Source: Luscinia megarhynchos
Taxonomy: Eukaryota; Chordata; Aves; Passeriformes; Turdidae
DNA: 64,000 bases
Assembly: GCA_034336665.1 (NCBI GenBank)
Contig: CM067569.1
Span: 8,036,820-8,100,819, forward strand
Direction: 5' to 3'
In this document: positions 12,301 through 21,309 of the stretch, piece after piece
Layout: each line of letters begins with the position of its first letter
Numbering within the stretch: the first letter of the stretch is position 1
Program-made: the position numbers and the translations under genes
The notes under the pieces: model-generated
The model's database searches: none
What the model was told of the DNA's origin: nothing
The model's input: only the letters and a program-made list of their open reading frames with translations

Positions 12301-15300
12301 ATTCTCCAAAAACTTGGAGAGATAATGAAAAGAACTGCAATACTTGGAGTGTTTGACCCTACGAACTAAGTCCAAAATTAGAAATGTTGCTGGCCTTAGA
12401 GAATCAGATGGGATTTTGTAATAAGCAGGTAGACCAGAAAACAGAGGAGGATTCTCTGGTAGACTGTAACTGATTCCTGTCCTTCCACGCTCTAAAGCTG
12501 ATGAGATTTCTCTTTTGCTTTTCAGATTTCCAGGTAGAGTACGGGTTTTCATCAATCAACTGACAGCAGAACCAAAAGCAGCTACTTGTTCAACTCTGAA
12601 TTTCTGCTACAGGGAAGGGTTTCTTAAGACAATAGCTTTGATTTTCCTGCATGTTTAAGCATAATCACCAATGTAGATCCTTACCAACAAAAAGCAGGCA
12701 CAGCCTCGGATTCCTCCTTGTTACCTCCCCAGAGCTGAGACAGCTCACACCTATTCTGTGACTTGCTCTGTAAAATCACTGTCTGTTCCTGTATGAGTTA
12801 TCTGTAATAATCTTCTCTGGACACATGAGGGTGGATTTATTTCCAGCCTCTCTTGTACTGACCCCAGAGACACATAGAAAGTCTCTTCCAGAGGAAATTT
12901 TCTCTCATACCAGGAGCTTTGAACTCATTTTTAGCCTGGAATTTGTTCTCCAGACAAGATGGCTGATCAGTAGTTTTGTACAGTGCTGCCATCTCAGATG
13001 AGCCAGAAAGAAGCGTGCTTGCAAGTAGAAACCTTTTTTACTTCAATTACTGCCTGCAGGGGTTTTTATTCAGAATGGTTTGAGTCTGCCTGGCTCCTCA
13101 GCACAATCACAATATGAAATGGCAATTTAAGAAATCATTTAATTACTTGGATAATTTTGTTAATGGCATATCAAAATCATGATGATTGGAAAGAGAGTAA
13201 GATTATGGGAGGGGAGCAGAGCCATGCATGTATTGTGCTCCAAATGTTATTTCCTTAGATTTAGTATCTGTGTCAAAACAGCACCTTTTTATCCTATCCC
13301 TGTGTGTTCACAGTAAAAATTTCCCATTGTAGAGACAAAAAAAGAAATCCCTCAGCTGATAGAGTAAATTATAAAAAGGAAAGCCCAGAGGTGTAAGAGC
13401 ACTTTCTGCCATTGGGTGGGATCTGAATTAGTGCTAGGGAAGAACTAGAGAGGAGCCTCACCTAGTCACTGGGGTGGGAGAGGGCCAGCCATTCTTGGGG
13501 TGCCCAGGCTGACTGTGAAGTGGTGCTGGTCAGCTCAGGGGGGGCTGGCACCAGCCTGAGCAGGGACAGGAGCTGTGCTGGCTGAGGGATCCCTCTGCCT
13601 GCCTCACAGGAGTACTGAACAGCAGCCGTGGCAATGCCTGAAATAATAACACCAAGAATTAGGACCTGAAGGAAGTCTCAGGGCAAATTCACCTTTGTCT
13701 TCACCACTACTTGAGTGCCTTTACCCTCTGTGTGTGTAACCTTTGTGTCTGATGTGTGCCTGTATCCGATGCAGTCCCTCCCGGATGGTCATGTCCCTGG
13801 AATGAGAATGGACAGAGGAGTATCTATGCCTAACATGTTGGAGCCAAAGGCAAGTGCAGATGTTATTCACTTTCCTTCAAGATATTGAAGGGTTTGCTGT
13901 GAAATGCAGATTCAAAATGGGAAATGTCTTAGTTCCCTTGTTTTCCTTTACCTCAGTCCCTGCTCCTTGTGTGCCAAACCTCTCCCTTTGTTCTGGGCTT
14001 TGTTCTGCAGGAGTTGGTGCTCAGGCAGGCTGAGGGCAGCCCAGCTGATTCCTGGGTTAAGGAAGCTTTTCTAGGGACAAAGTGACAGGTATGGGAGCAG
14101 CTCCATTGCTGGTTTCCTGTCAGGCCAAAGCACCTGGCCAAACTCCATGGGAAGGTCTCAGATCTGTCCAGTCCAAAAAGTGCTGCAGAATACTGTGGCT
14201 CACACTGTGTACTCACACAGAATACTGTGGCTCACAACACACTGTTGAGGTTGTCATAATTCCAAAGATTAGGGGAAATCTTTGACTGGAACTAAGATAC
14301 CTACATGTCTGTCTGGATCTGTTCCTTAGCTCTCAGCACTGTTAACCTGAGACCTGTCCATAGTGTTGAATTCCCTGTACGAGAAACTCTTCAGGAGATT
14401 TATTAGAAAAAGAGACAATATTTGCTAATTATAATGTAAGGTACAAATTAAAATGCTTTTACAGCTATGTCTAGGATGCCTGAGTCAAAAAGGAATATAA
14501 TATATAGAGGGAATTCAACCAGGGCTGTGTTTTAAACCTTATGACTTCATTGCCAGTGAACCTTCCATGAAATCATGATTTTGCCAAAGTTACAAGGATC
14601 AGAATTTCTGCAGTTAAGTGAGGAGCCCACTTTGCAAACCAGATTAATTCTTGTGCTTCCAAGTCACCTCCAGGCAAGCTGTACAAGGCAATAACCCTGG
14701 CTGAGACCCCAGTGCACTGTGCAGTTACAAGTGGTTTTATATATTATATAAATAAGACCATGGGGACTCCTGAGATACTGCTTTTCATTCCAAATAATCT
14801 CTCTTTCAGTGCAATAGAAATTCTTGCAGTCACTGCTGCTGTTGATGTACCCAGTCATTTGGGATGCTATTTTGGGTGGCAAATTCTGTCAGTATTATTA
14901 ATGACAAAATTTAATGATTATTTATTAATGGTTATTTTAATTATAAAAATTATGGGAAATTTCCTGAGATAATAGATCACTTTCTGTTGCTGTTTATAAA
15001 GGTGATGCCAGACTCTCAAGATGTGTGAATTGGCACTGTTTTTATTCATGTCAATTGTACAACACTTAACTTACACCTGCTAAAATAAAAAAAGCCAATT
15101 CAGAGTCGGCATGAAACTTAAAGTAAAAATTAATAATCCTAAGAATGACTAGTTACTACCAAATGGTTCTTCAGAAAGGACAGAATTTGTGCATCTTGCC
15201 AGCTCAGATTGAGACATGCCTTGTTGTGAATATTTAAATATAAAATGTAATTATGACCGTAGATCTTGACTTAAACTCTGCCTGTTTAAATATGAAAAGT

Positions 15301-18003
15301 TGCATTTTAGTTTCCTATACTGCTGTTTATGGTAGCCATTTCCAGTATCAAACATAAAAAATGTAATTCCAAGTATAGACTTAACTGTACAATTGTGACA
15401 ATGTCAGAATCTCATAAGAATCATATCTTACAACTGGTATGTAAGCACACATTATTTAAATTATTACTACTTACAATAAAATCAGTGGTGTGTTCATTGA
15501 TGCCTGAATGTTATTTATTATGTTTTTGAAAAGTTCATTGGGATAATTAACAATGAAATGAACTAATTGCTGAGTACTGTGCAAAAGTTGATTAAGTCAA
15601 ACTTCTGATGCTGAAGTAATGTAATTAATAGCATTTGATAACAGCTCAGCTCTCTCCAGGAGAGTTTTGGTGGTCTCACTCATGTTCTCATTGGGCATCT
15701 AAGACAAGAGCCATAAGTGACAGTAAATGCTGAGCCAGCTGCCACTGAAGTTTCCAGAAAAACTTCATTGACTTGAGTAGGGGTTGGATGAGGGCTCTGG
15801 GAATGCTGCTTTCCTACTCCACAGAGACTTGCAATGAGAAGGCTCTAGAGACACTGTGGCAGGCTGAACATGAGCTCTCCAAAGTCATTCCAGGCATGGA
15901 AGTGTCTATCTGCAGGAGAAGAAAAAATAGAACAGAATTTTATTTGCCAGGGATGATTCCAGAAACTGAATTTAATATTTTCTGAAATCCTTTCCAAGCA
16001 TCATTGTCTCTATTAGTTGTTTGAATTCTTTAACTATCCAAAAAGGCAAGGAAATACATGTGATAAATTCCACTACACGCAGTGGCCCCCACTAATTAAT
16101 GTCGTGCTTATTCAGAGATGCTGCTTTTTTTTAATGTACTTTCATTTTTTTAAAGCCACTCACTGTCTGCTCTTAGGGCTGCCCACACTTGGGCAACCAT
16201 CAGTTAAACCAATGAGTGACAAATACAATTACCTTAATAAATTTATATATTGATGGATGAGGAAATATATTGCCTAGAAAGGACTCTGCCTGACCAAAGC
16301 CAGCTGATGTGTTATATACACCATAAAAATTGTGGCTTTTACAATATGAGGTAATTCAATGCTAAACAAGTTCTGGCTCTGTCCAAATCTGCTTGTTTTC
16401 CATACAACTTCAGGGAAAAAAAAGATAAGGAAAAAAAACAACCAAGCAACTGATACTTGCTTTGAAAAAGAAAAGAAATATTTGTGTGTTTATGAAAATG
16501 AGACACATTTTTTTCTGTCTGCTTTAGACTATAAATATAAATATCTCTTTTCCCCCTTTTTATACGTTGTTAACAGATTTTTCCATATGAAATACTCATG
16601 GTGACCAACAGAGGGCGAAATAAAATACTAAAAGATGTAGACAGAACCAGGCTGGAGGTAAGAGAAGCAAGTTCCTAAATGCTCTTTCCTGCTAAAGTTG
16701 TTTTTTGTTTGTGAAAGCGTGAACACTGAAATGTGGGTCCTGAGAAATGTGGGAAGATTTCTCAGCACTAGTCAGGGGAAGAGGAATCAGACACTGGGAG
16801 GAAGCAGCTGCATCTCCTCAAACAATCTCCCACATCTCTGTCTCCCTGCTGGTAGACTGAGCTGCTCACAATCCCCTTATGCTTTCAGCCTTTCGTTATA
16901 TACTTGTGGATTTGCTAAAAGCCCAAAACTGCACAAGATTCATAAGATCCATATTGCAGTGGAGCAATACTTTGTTCAATCTTGGACCATCTCTGAGCTA
17001 AGAGTCACTGTCAGCCATCCTTGAGGATCAAAAGTCTAACTTTCTGTAACTCATCATGAGTCCTGTGACTTAGAAAACTGGCTGATATCCAAAAGTACAA
17101 GGATCTAAATCTCTGCCAACAAACAAATATAGTTTACAGCTTTGTGGATTAAGAAGATTTAAGCAGCCCAGTGGAATGCTGGGGATGCTTAAGTCATTTC
17201 TAGTCAGTTAATCTTCTGTGGAGATGAATGGAAGGAGCCACAAAAATGTGGGTAATTTGGGTAACAATTTGGGTTTATGCCCATTTTTATTATTAGATAT
17301 GGGTCACTAATCAGAATTCAGTGCTGTGTTGGATTAGTGGTACAGGGAGACACTTTCCCCATCCATGAGCAAGAAGTAACTTGTGCACAGGACAGCACCA
17401 AATGTGTTTCATTAGCAGCAGAGAAGTGTGCTGAACATTTAGCCTGGCCAGACAGCTTTCTTCTCAGAACCTGGAGCATGTCAAGCTGCAGCCCCTCTGC
17501 AGAGCACTCCTAAAATCCCAGTGTCAGTTCAGATTTCCATAAGCAGAGGTGGCTTGCTAAAGCCTGGGACAGGTGTGCAGGAGCTGGTCCTGTTCTCTGG
17601 TCTGTCACTGCCTGTTGGATGGCATCAGAGCAATCATTTCTCTGTCTCTTGCTTATTCAGCAAGTGAAATAGTTCCCTGATTGGTTCCTTGGGCACCCCA
17701 AATCCATGAGGACTTGGATATGTGTGTTGCCAAAGCAGTATTTTTTCCAGCAATGGCTCTTACACTGTGACATGAAATCCCATAGGCACTCCAACCTCCT
17801 GTTGGGTCTCTGGCTTTGACTTACCACTGCCTTTTCTCCTTTTGTTTTTCCCTCTTTTTTTTTTTTTATTTTTTTTTTATTTTTTAAAGCGTCACTTAGC
17901 ACCTGAAGTTTTTCAAGAAATATTTGGCATGACGATACAGGAGTTTGACAAGTTACCTCTCTGGAGACGCAACGACATGAAGAAAAAAGCAAAACTCTTT
18001 TAA
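3261..18003 (+). CDS. ABLIM1: Actin-binding LIM protein 1, C-terminal half (11 exons, 5' partial)
   Basis: ABLIM1 is a cytoskeletal adaptor: N-terminal LIM domains bind partners and a C-terminal villin headpiece binds F-actin. The window holds exons 3261-3365, 5630-5677, 7955-8096, 9792-9883, 10019-10115, 11385-11446, 11753-11813, 12526-12533, 13775-13849, 16577-16657 and 17890-18003. Joined, they give about 294 residues: a Ser/Pro/Tyr-rich linker, an acidic/basic charged helix ([20 protein letters not shown]), a second linker ([30 protein letters not shown]) and a complete headpiece ending KKKAKLF. These peptides match ABLIM1 better than my recollection of ABLIM2, ABLIM3 or dematin. The exon sum is in frame only if one base in 7955-8096 is discounted. 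One intron is GC-AG. The LIM exons are outside the window. Downstream same-strand AFAP1L2 supports the assignment. Confidence 0.93.
3366..5629. other. ABLIM1: ABLIM1 intron
   Basis: Intron from the GTAGGA donor at 3366 to the acceptor ATATCACAG ending at 5629. No exon-like conserved peptide or recognisable repeat was seen in it; short ORFs here have no family resemblance. Confidence 0.8.
5630..5677 (+). CDS. ABLIM1: ABLIM1 exon: [15 protein letters not shown]
   Basis: This 48-nt exon lies between acceptor CACAG and donor GTAAAT. It completes the split Asp codon from the previous exon and encodes (D)[15 protein letters not shown], then leaves one base (phase 1). The peptide matches the ABLIM1 linker almost exactly. 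It is a short symmetric phase-1 exon, so a natural cassette-exon candidate. Confidence 0.93.
5678..7954. other. ABLIM1: ABLIM1 intron
   Basis: AT-rich intron from the GTAAAT donor to the GATGCAG acceptor at 7954. No exon or recognisable transposon was seen. Confidence 0.8.
7955..8096 (+). CDS. ABLIM1: ABLIM1 exon: [15 protein letters not shown], one base out of frame near its 3' end
   Basis: Acceptor GATGCAG, donor GTATGC. Entering in phase 1, it encodes [20 protein letters not shown]...[13 protein letters not shown], a clear ABLIM1 match. As written the exon is 142 nt and leaves in phase 2, but the next exon (9792) needs phase 1. Reading across 8073-8085 with one base discounted turns the tail from FPGCHR into SLAAIG, which parallels the SFAVVG of mammalian ABLIM1 and restores the frame into ADMRRRSSG. 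So either the sequence has an extra base here (most easily a T near 8080-8081) or this allele or species is frameshifted in transcripts that include the exon. Skipping the exon keeps the frame. Confidence 0.88.
8097..9791. other. ABLIM1: ABLIM1 intron
   Basis: AT-rich intron between the GTATGC donor and the GGAAGCAG acceptor. I looked for an extra exon of length 3n+2 that could restore frame between the flanking exons and did not see a convincing one. Confidence 0.75.
9792..9883 (+). CDS. ABLIM1: ABLIM1 exon: charged helix [18 protein letters not shown]
   Basis: Acceptor AAGCAG, donor GTGGTT. The 92-nt exon starts with two bases of a split Gly codon and ends on a full codon (phase 0). It encodes [17 protein letters not shown] then [13 protein letters not shown], a highly charged, probably helical segment preceding the headpiece. 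It matches ABLIM1 closely. The donor is weaker than its neighbours (GTGGTT), and the following intron is only 135 nt. Confidence 0.93.
10019..10115 (+). CDS. ABLIM1: ABLIM1 exon: [18 protein letters not shown]
   Basis: Acceptor TTTGTAG, donor GTAATT. This 97-nt exon continues the charged helix ([18 protein letters not shown]) into an Arg/Ser stretch ending ASRYDSP, and leaves in phase 1. The preceding intron (9884-10018) is just 135 nt. Confidence 0.93.
10116..11384. other. ABLIM1: ABLIM1 intron with an inverted-repeat hairpin
   Basis: Intron from GTAATT to the TTTAACAG acceptor. It contains a strong potential hairpin at 10171-10232, listed separately; otherwise no feature was recognised. 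Confidence 0.8.
10171..10232. repeat. Inverted repeat / potential stem-loop
   Basis: The 16-nt arm ACACACATATCAAGCA (10171-10186) is exactly complementary to TGCTTGATATGTGTGT (10217-10232). Inside, TCCCAG (10190-10195) pairs with CTGGGA (10207-10212), leaving small 3/4-nt internal bulges and an 11-nt loop. The right arm runs into a short (GT)n tract. Confidence 0.85.
11385..11446 (+). CDS. ABLIM1: ABLIM1 exon: [12 protein letters not shown]
   Basis: Acceptor TTTAACAG, donor GTAAGA. The 62-nt exon completes a split Ala codon and encodes [20 protein letters not shown], ending in phase 0. The SLPGYG.NGLHR peptide is characteristic of ABLIM1. Confidence 0.93.
11447..11752. other. ABLIM1: ABLIM1 short intron
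   Basis: A 306-nt intron from GTAAGA to the CTGTTACAG acceptor; nothing else was seen in it. Confidence 0.85.
11753..11813 (+). CDS. ABLIM1: ABLIM1 exon: [16 protein letters not shown]
   Basis: Acceptor CTGTTACAG, donor GTAAGG. The 61-nt exon encodes [20 protein letters not shown] and leaves one base (phase 1). The expected next residues in the family are Asp-Tyr-Gln. They are supplied by the 8-nt microexon at 12526, not by the next full-size exon. Confidence 0.94.
11814..12525. other. ABLIM1: ABLIM1 intron upstream of the microexon
   Basis: A 712-nt intron from GTAAGG to the strong acceptor TTTGCTTTTCAG. No other feature was recognised. Confidence 0.8.
12526..12533 (+). CDS. ABLIM1: ABLIM1 8-nt microexon (Asp-Phe-Gln)
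   Basis: The sequence ATTTCCAG is flanked by a textbook acceptor (TCTTTTGCTTTTCAG) and a donor (GTAGAG). It takes the phase-1 G left by the exon at 11753, makes GAT-TTC-CAG (DFQ), and hands a phase-0 boundary to the exon at 13775. Mammalian ABLIM1 has DYQ at this position. Direct joining of 11813 to 13775 would be out of frame and reach a stop within about 20 codons, so the microexon is needed. Confidence 0.88.
12534..13774. other. ABLIM1: ABLIM1 intron downstream of the microexon
   Basis: A 1,241-nt intron from GTAGAG to the acceptor ATCCGATGCAG. The right part (about 13.4-13.6 kb) is richer in G+C. No other feature was recognised. Confidence 0.8.
13775..13849 (+). CDS. ABLIM1: ABLIM1 exon: [14 protein letters not shown], with a GC donor
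   Basis: Acceptor GATGCAG. The 75-nt, 25-codon exon encodes [20 protein letters not shown] then MLEPK. The codon for the last Lys is followed by GCAAGT, so the intron begins GC rather than GT. The nearby GTGCAG would shift the phase and is rejected, because the next exon must join in phase 0. Confidence 0.93.
13850..16576. other. ABLIM1: ABLIM1 GC-AG intron
   Basis: This intron starts GCAAGT and ends TTGTTAACAG. Apart from the C at position 2, the donor is a near-perfect U1 match (AAG|GCAAGT), typical of GC-AG introns. It holds a two-copy 33-bp duplication (14185-14250) and a long AT-rich block (about 14.88-15.56 kb). Confidence 0.88.
14185..14250. repeat. 33-bp tandem duplication, two copies
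   Basis: CAGAATACTGTGGCTCACA occurs at 14185 and again at 14218, period 33; the second copy diverges after about 20 nt. Confidence 0.8.
16577..16657 (+). CDS. ABLIM1: ABLIM1 exon: villin headpiece N-terminal subdomain
   Basis: Acceptor TTAACAG, donor GTAAGA, 27 codons in phase 0 on both sides. It encodes [20 protein letters not shown] then VDRTRLE. The PYE.L..TN.G and VDRTRLE motifs are those of the dematin/ABLIM class of headpiece. Together with the terminal exon it forms the F-actin-binding module. Confidence 0.95.
16658..17889. other. ABLIM1: ABLIM1 last intron with a T-rich acceptor tract
   Basis: Intron from GTAAGA to an AAAG acceptor at 17889. The last 35 nt or so are almost entirely T, broken by two single A residues and a final AAAG, an unusually long uninterrupted U-tract for the terminal exon. 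Confidence 0.85.
17890..18003 (+). CDS. ABLIM1: ABLIM1 terminal coding exon: headpiece core and stop
   Basis: It encodes [20 protein letters not shown] then [17 protein letters not shown] and TAA. Seen here are the three core Phe residues of the 35-residue headpiece subdomain, the hydrophobic-cap Trp in LPLW, and the C-terminal KKKAKLF with its actin-contacting lysines. The family ends at this LF, so the stop at 18001-18003 is the natural one. The long 3' UTR follows in the same exon. Confidence 0.96.
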   Translation, partial: RHLAPEVFQEIFGMTIQEFDKLPLWRRNDMKKKAKLF

Positions 18004-18382
18004 TCTCCCTTTAAACAAACCAACCACAAATGATGCATAGAATATTCTATCACACAGTCCAAACTGTTTGGAAGCAACTACTTACCCACCAAAAAGGGAA
18101 AATCAACATAGTGGCACCTCTGCAGTTGAACAAGATGAACATTTGCCCTCCTGGAATGCAGGGAGAAAATATCTGGGCTCAGAAACAGCAATGATAGTTT
18201 TCAGAGGTGTCAACCTGTTACCTGGTATTATACAAGATAGAAAACTGTTCTGTTCTTCTCCCTCAATGATATTCCCTTTACTTCTCTCCACAATATGATG
18301 GACTTAATTGCTAGAGCCAGGAAGTGCCCTTAGGATGCCTTGCAGACTAAAGTAGTTGTAACCACTCCAAGAACTGGAAGAG

Positions 18383-18509
18383 AATATATACATATATAAA
18401 TATATATATATATATATGTATGTGTGTTTGCCTGTGTGAGCACATGTATTTATATCTCTCCATCTATCTCTGTGTGTGTGTATGTGTGTATATATGTGTG
18501 TATATATGG
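18383..18509. repeat. TA/TG compound microsatellite
   Basis: Alternating (TA)n then (TG)n and TATA/TGTG blocks with short interruptions, about 380 nt after the ABLIM1 stop codon. Confidence 0.9.
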
Positions 18510-20645
18510 AGAGGGACATAGGTAGGTCTGTAGTGAAGGAGAAGCCCCTTGTAACTTATCCACATGGCCACACTAAGTCTTTCACCCACCTGTTTCTTAC
18601 TTGGCACTCTTTTGACACAGTGTCTTCTTCGTGTAACACAACCTGTGGTGGTGGGCACTCTGTTCACCTGCAGGACACATCACTTGGATTTCTGGAAAAT
18701 GGACTCCTTGTAAATATTTGCTAGGATATAAGAAGTGAATTGCTGTGTGTGTGTTGTCAGTCTTCCCTCTTCCACACTTTCTGCTTGAATTAATAAGACT
18801 GGAGCTTAACCAGTCCCTTGAATAATTTAAGATCACTTAAGTAATGGGAATGATGGAGAAGAGTCAGTTTTCTTGTAATTTACTCCAGGAGGTGGGTGGA
18901 TGGGGGTGGGAGTGACAGAGTGAGAAAATGCTATTTTAAGTGTGCCCTGGTTTGCACCCAGAGATTTCAGGACAAACTCCCTGCTAGTAATTACTAGTGC
19001 AGCTCATCAGGCTGCAGTGGAGTTGTAGGATTTACAACGGCAGGGAGGATGGTTCTCTGCAAGCTAACATGCAAATTCATCCCTCTTAGGGAGGAATGTT
19101 TATGAATTAAAAGGTACCTTCAAGGTGCCAAGCTCTGCCAATAGAGGCTTTTTGATTAAACTGCAGTAGCTGTTGTCAATATGGCACAGTGCATGGGGCC
19201 AAGCACTCATTTTAGTTAATGTAGGTTTTCACTTGTGCTTGGAAAAGAGGGCACAGACTTTTGTTTTTCCTTTCTTGAAGCATCAAAGCTCCAGCCTTGG
19301 TTATTTTTATTTCCCTTTGTGCCTGACTTGGTTTTTGAAGACAGAGTAATCATGCAAGACGGTTTCTGAGCTGCATTGAACTCCTTATTGCTTTCAGTCT
19401 TCTTCCAATATGCTGCAGCTTGAAAAACTGCCTGTATATACCTTAACTGCTTCTGGGCAAGTCCTGTACAGAGGAGGACATGAGCACCAAAGTAATTGAG
19501 TGGATGCATTGGGGCTGCCAGGTCAGCTTTTTCTCTTCCTTGGTGCTTAACTGCCAATGCATAACTGCACTAATGAGCATCTCTCCTGATAGGAGAGGGT
19601 CATGTAGGTTCTGTGTCTGTCAAAGAATATCAAGGTTTCCTTTTTCATGCAGAAGTTTCAGGCACTGGAGACATCAGAACCTTTGTATTTTCTGTTATAT
19701 GAGACATTGGTGTTAAAATCTGGAAGTCAGGAGGAGGAAACAGTCCCGTGTAGTTCTGAGATTCAGTATCACTGTGTTGAGTTCTCTGTATCACCAAATG
19801 ACATTTCACCATCAGCTGTGCAGGACAGCCCAAAACCTGCCTCTTCTTTGCTGGTTTAGGAAGTGCTGTTGTGACAGATCACTGTGGTTCCTTTGATGAA
19901 ATCTGAGATGGAGATTCAGTAGGGGAGAGACAGAGACCAGGGCTCAGCACCTGCCCCATGTCCCCAGAGCTGTGGGAATGTCCCCAGCTCTGTGGGACGA
20001 GCTGGAGAACGTGCCCCCAAGGATGGGGCACCATCCCCACTGAGCAAGAGGCCCTGGGGACGCTGTGACACACACTCCTGTGAGTGAGCTCTCTGGGTGG
20101 TACCGAGGTTGCAGCAGGGGTCAGGGTAACATATTTCACCTCATTTTTCAGAACACATCTGAAAGGTTTTTAGAGAGCTCTGAGAAGTAAATGGAAGTAT
20201 CAGGGGCTTGGGCAGGTTGAAATGCATTTTTGAGTGACTGCTGAAACCAAATCCATATAGTGAAAGAGCAGCAGTGTTTTACACTCACAGACTTTGTGAA
20301 TGCTGGGGTCTCAGAAATTCAGTGTTTGGTTGCCTGCAAGGTGTGGCTTAACTTTGAGACTAACATTTGAGTTTTAATGCATTTAAATTATTAAAATTCT
20401 CTACATTTTGTCATCCCACATCCTACAGACACTCAAACTATTAGGTCTTTTAGTTCAAACAGCCTTGACCATACCCCTTTTGGACCTGAAGAGTTGCTCT
20501 CTCAAGGATGTGAGCTGCCAGTCTGCATTTTTCTGTCCCCATCTCTATGTTACTGCTGAACTTCTCACAGCACATATGAACACACTACCCAGTCATTTCA
20601 GAAATGACTAAGCCAGGTTGTTTTCCTTACCTCTCCCTCCTATGC

Positions 20646-20685
20646 AAAAGAAAAAAAAAAAAAAAGGAAAAAAAAAAAAAAAAAA
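20646..20685. repeat. A-rich tract
   Basis: Roughly 37 A residues interrupted by one or two G residues, in the presumed ABLIM1 3' UTR. No recognisable retroposon body lies directly upstream, so I leave it as simple sequence. Confidence 0.85.
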
Positions 20686-21239
20686 CTCAGCCTCTTAGCC
20701 TATGAAGAATGGCATGGTAATTTGTATCTGTCTCATCAACTGAGAATTTAAAACTGCAGCTTAAGCTTGGGGAGGAATGAAGGGAAGCCAGCTCAGATGT
20801 TGCAGATACAACTCATCTCTGACTGGATTTTTGGGCCACTGCTGGCTCCCATCTCACTGGTGTGGGAGCAGTCAGTCAGTTCACAGCCCTCTACACTAGA
20901 CTTACTGCTGCTTTATTCCTGACTGAGAGCATGAAGGGTTTTCTGAGCTTCAGTTTCATGCCTGCAGTTAATTCTCAACCACCTACATGTAGACACACCC
21001 AAGAGATCATCTGTCCACAGAACCCACGCTGCAGCCAGCCATGGGGGAGGGAGGGTTTCTGCAGTGGGCTCTTAGTGATTGTCACTGCAATATTTTCTGT
21101 TCCTTCATCTGCTCTTCCCGCCTAAGAAAAACAAAATGTAGCCCCAGGGAGAATTTTTCTTTGTAAGCAATTAATCATTCTCCTGGTATCCATTGAGTAG
21201 CAGTTCTTAGTAATTCCCCTCTTTGATATTCCCTTGGGA

Positions 21240-21309
21240 CATGTCAGGAGCTGGACTAGATGATCTTTAAAGGTCCCTTCCAACCCAAATCATTCTGTGA
21301 TTCTATGAA
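21240..21309 (+). mobile_element. CR1 LINE 3'-end fragment
   Basis: It reads GGACTAGATGATCTTTAAAG, then GGTCCCTTCCAACCCAAATC, then ATTCTGTGATTCTATGA. This is the diagnostic 3' terminus of avian CR1 elements, including the ATTCTGTGA-type terminal repeats. Only the tail is present, as is usual for 5'-truncated copies. It lies inside the presumed ABLIM1 3' UTR in the sense orientation. Confidence 0.92.

Noticed and set aside
16602..16618. CTCF-like core (CCAACAGAGGGCG) inside the headpiece exon
   Set aside because: The bases are fully explained by conserved codons (TNRGRN) and match the motif only partly.
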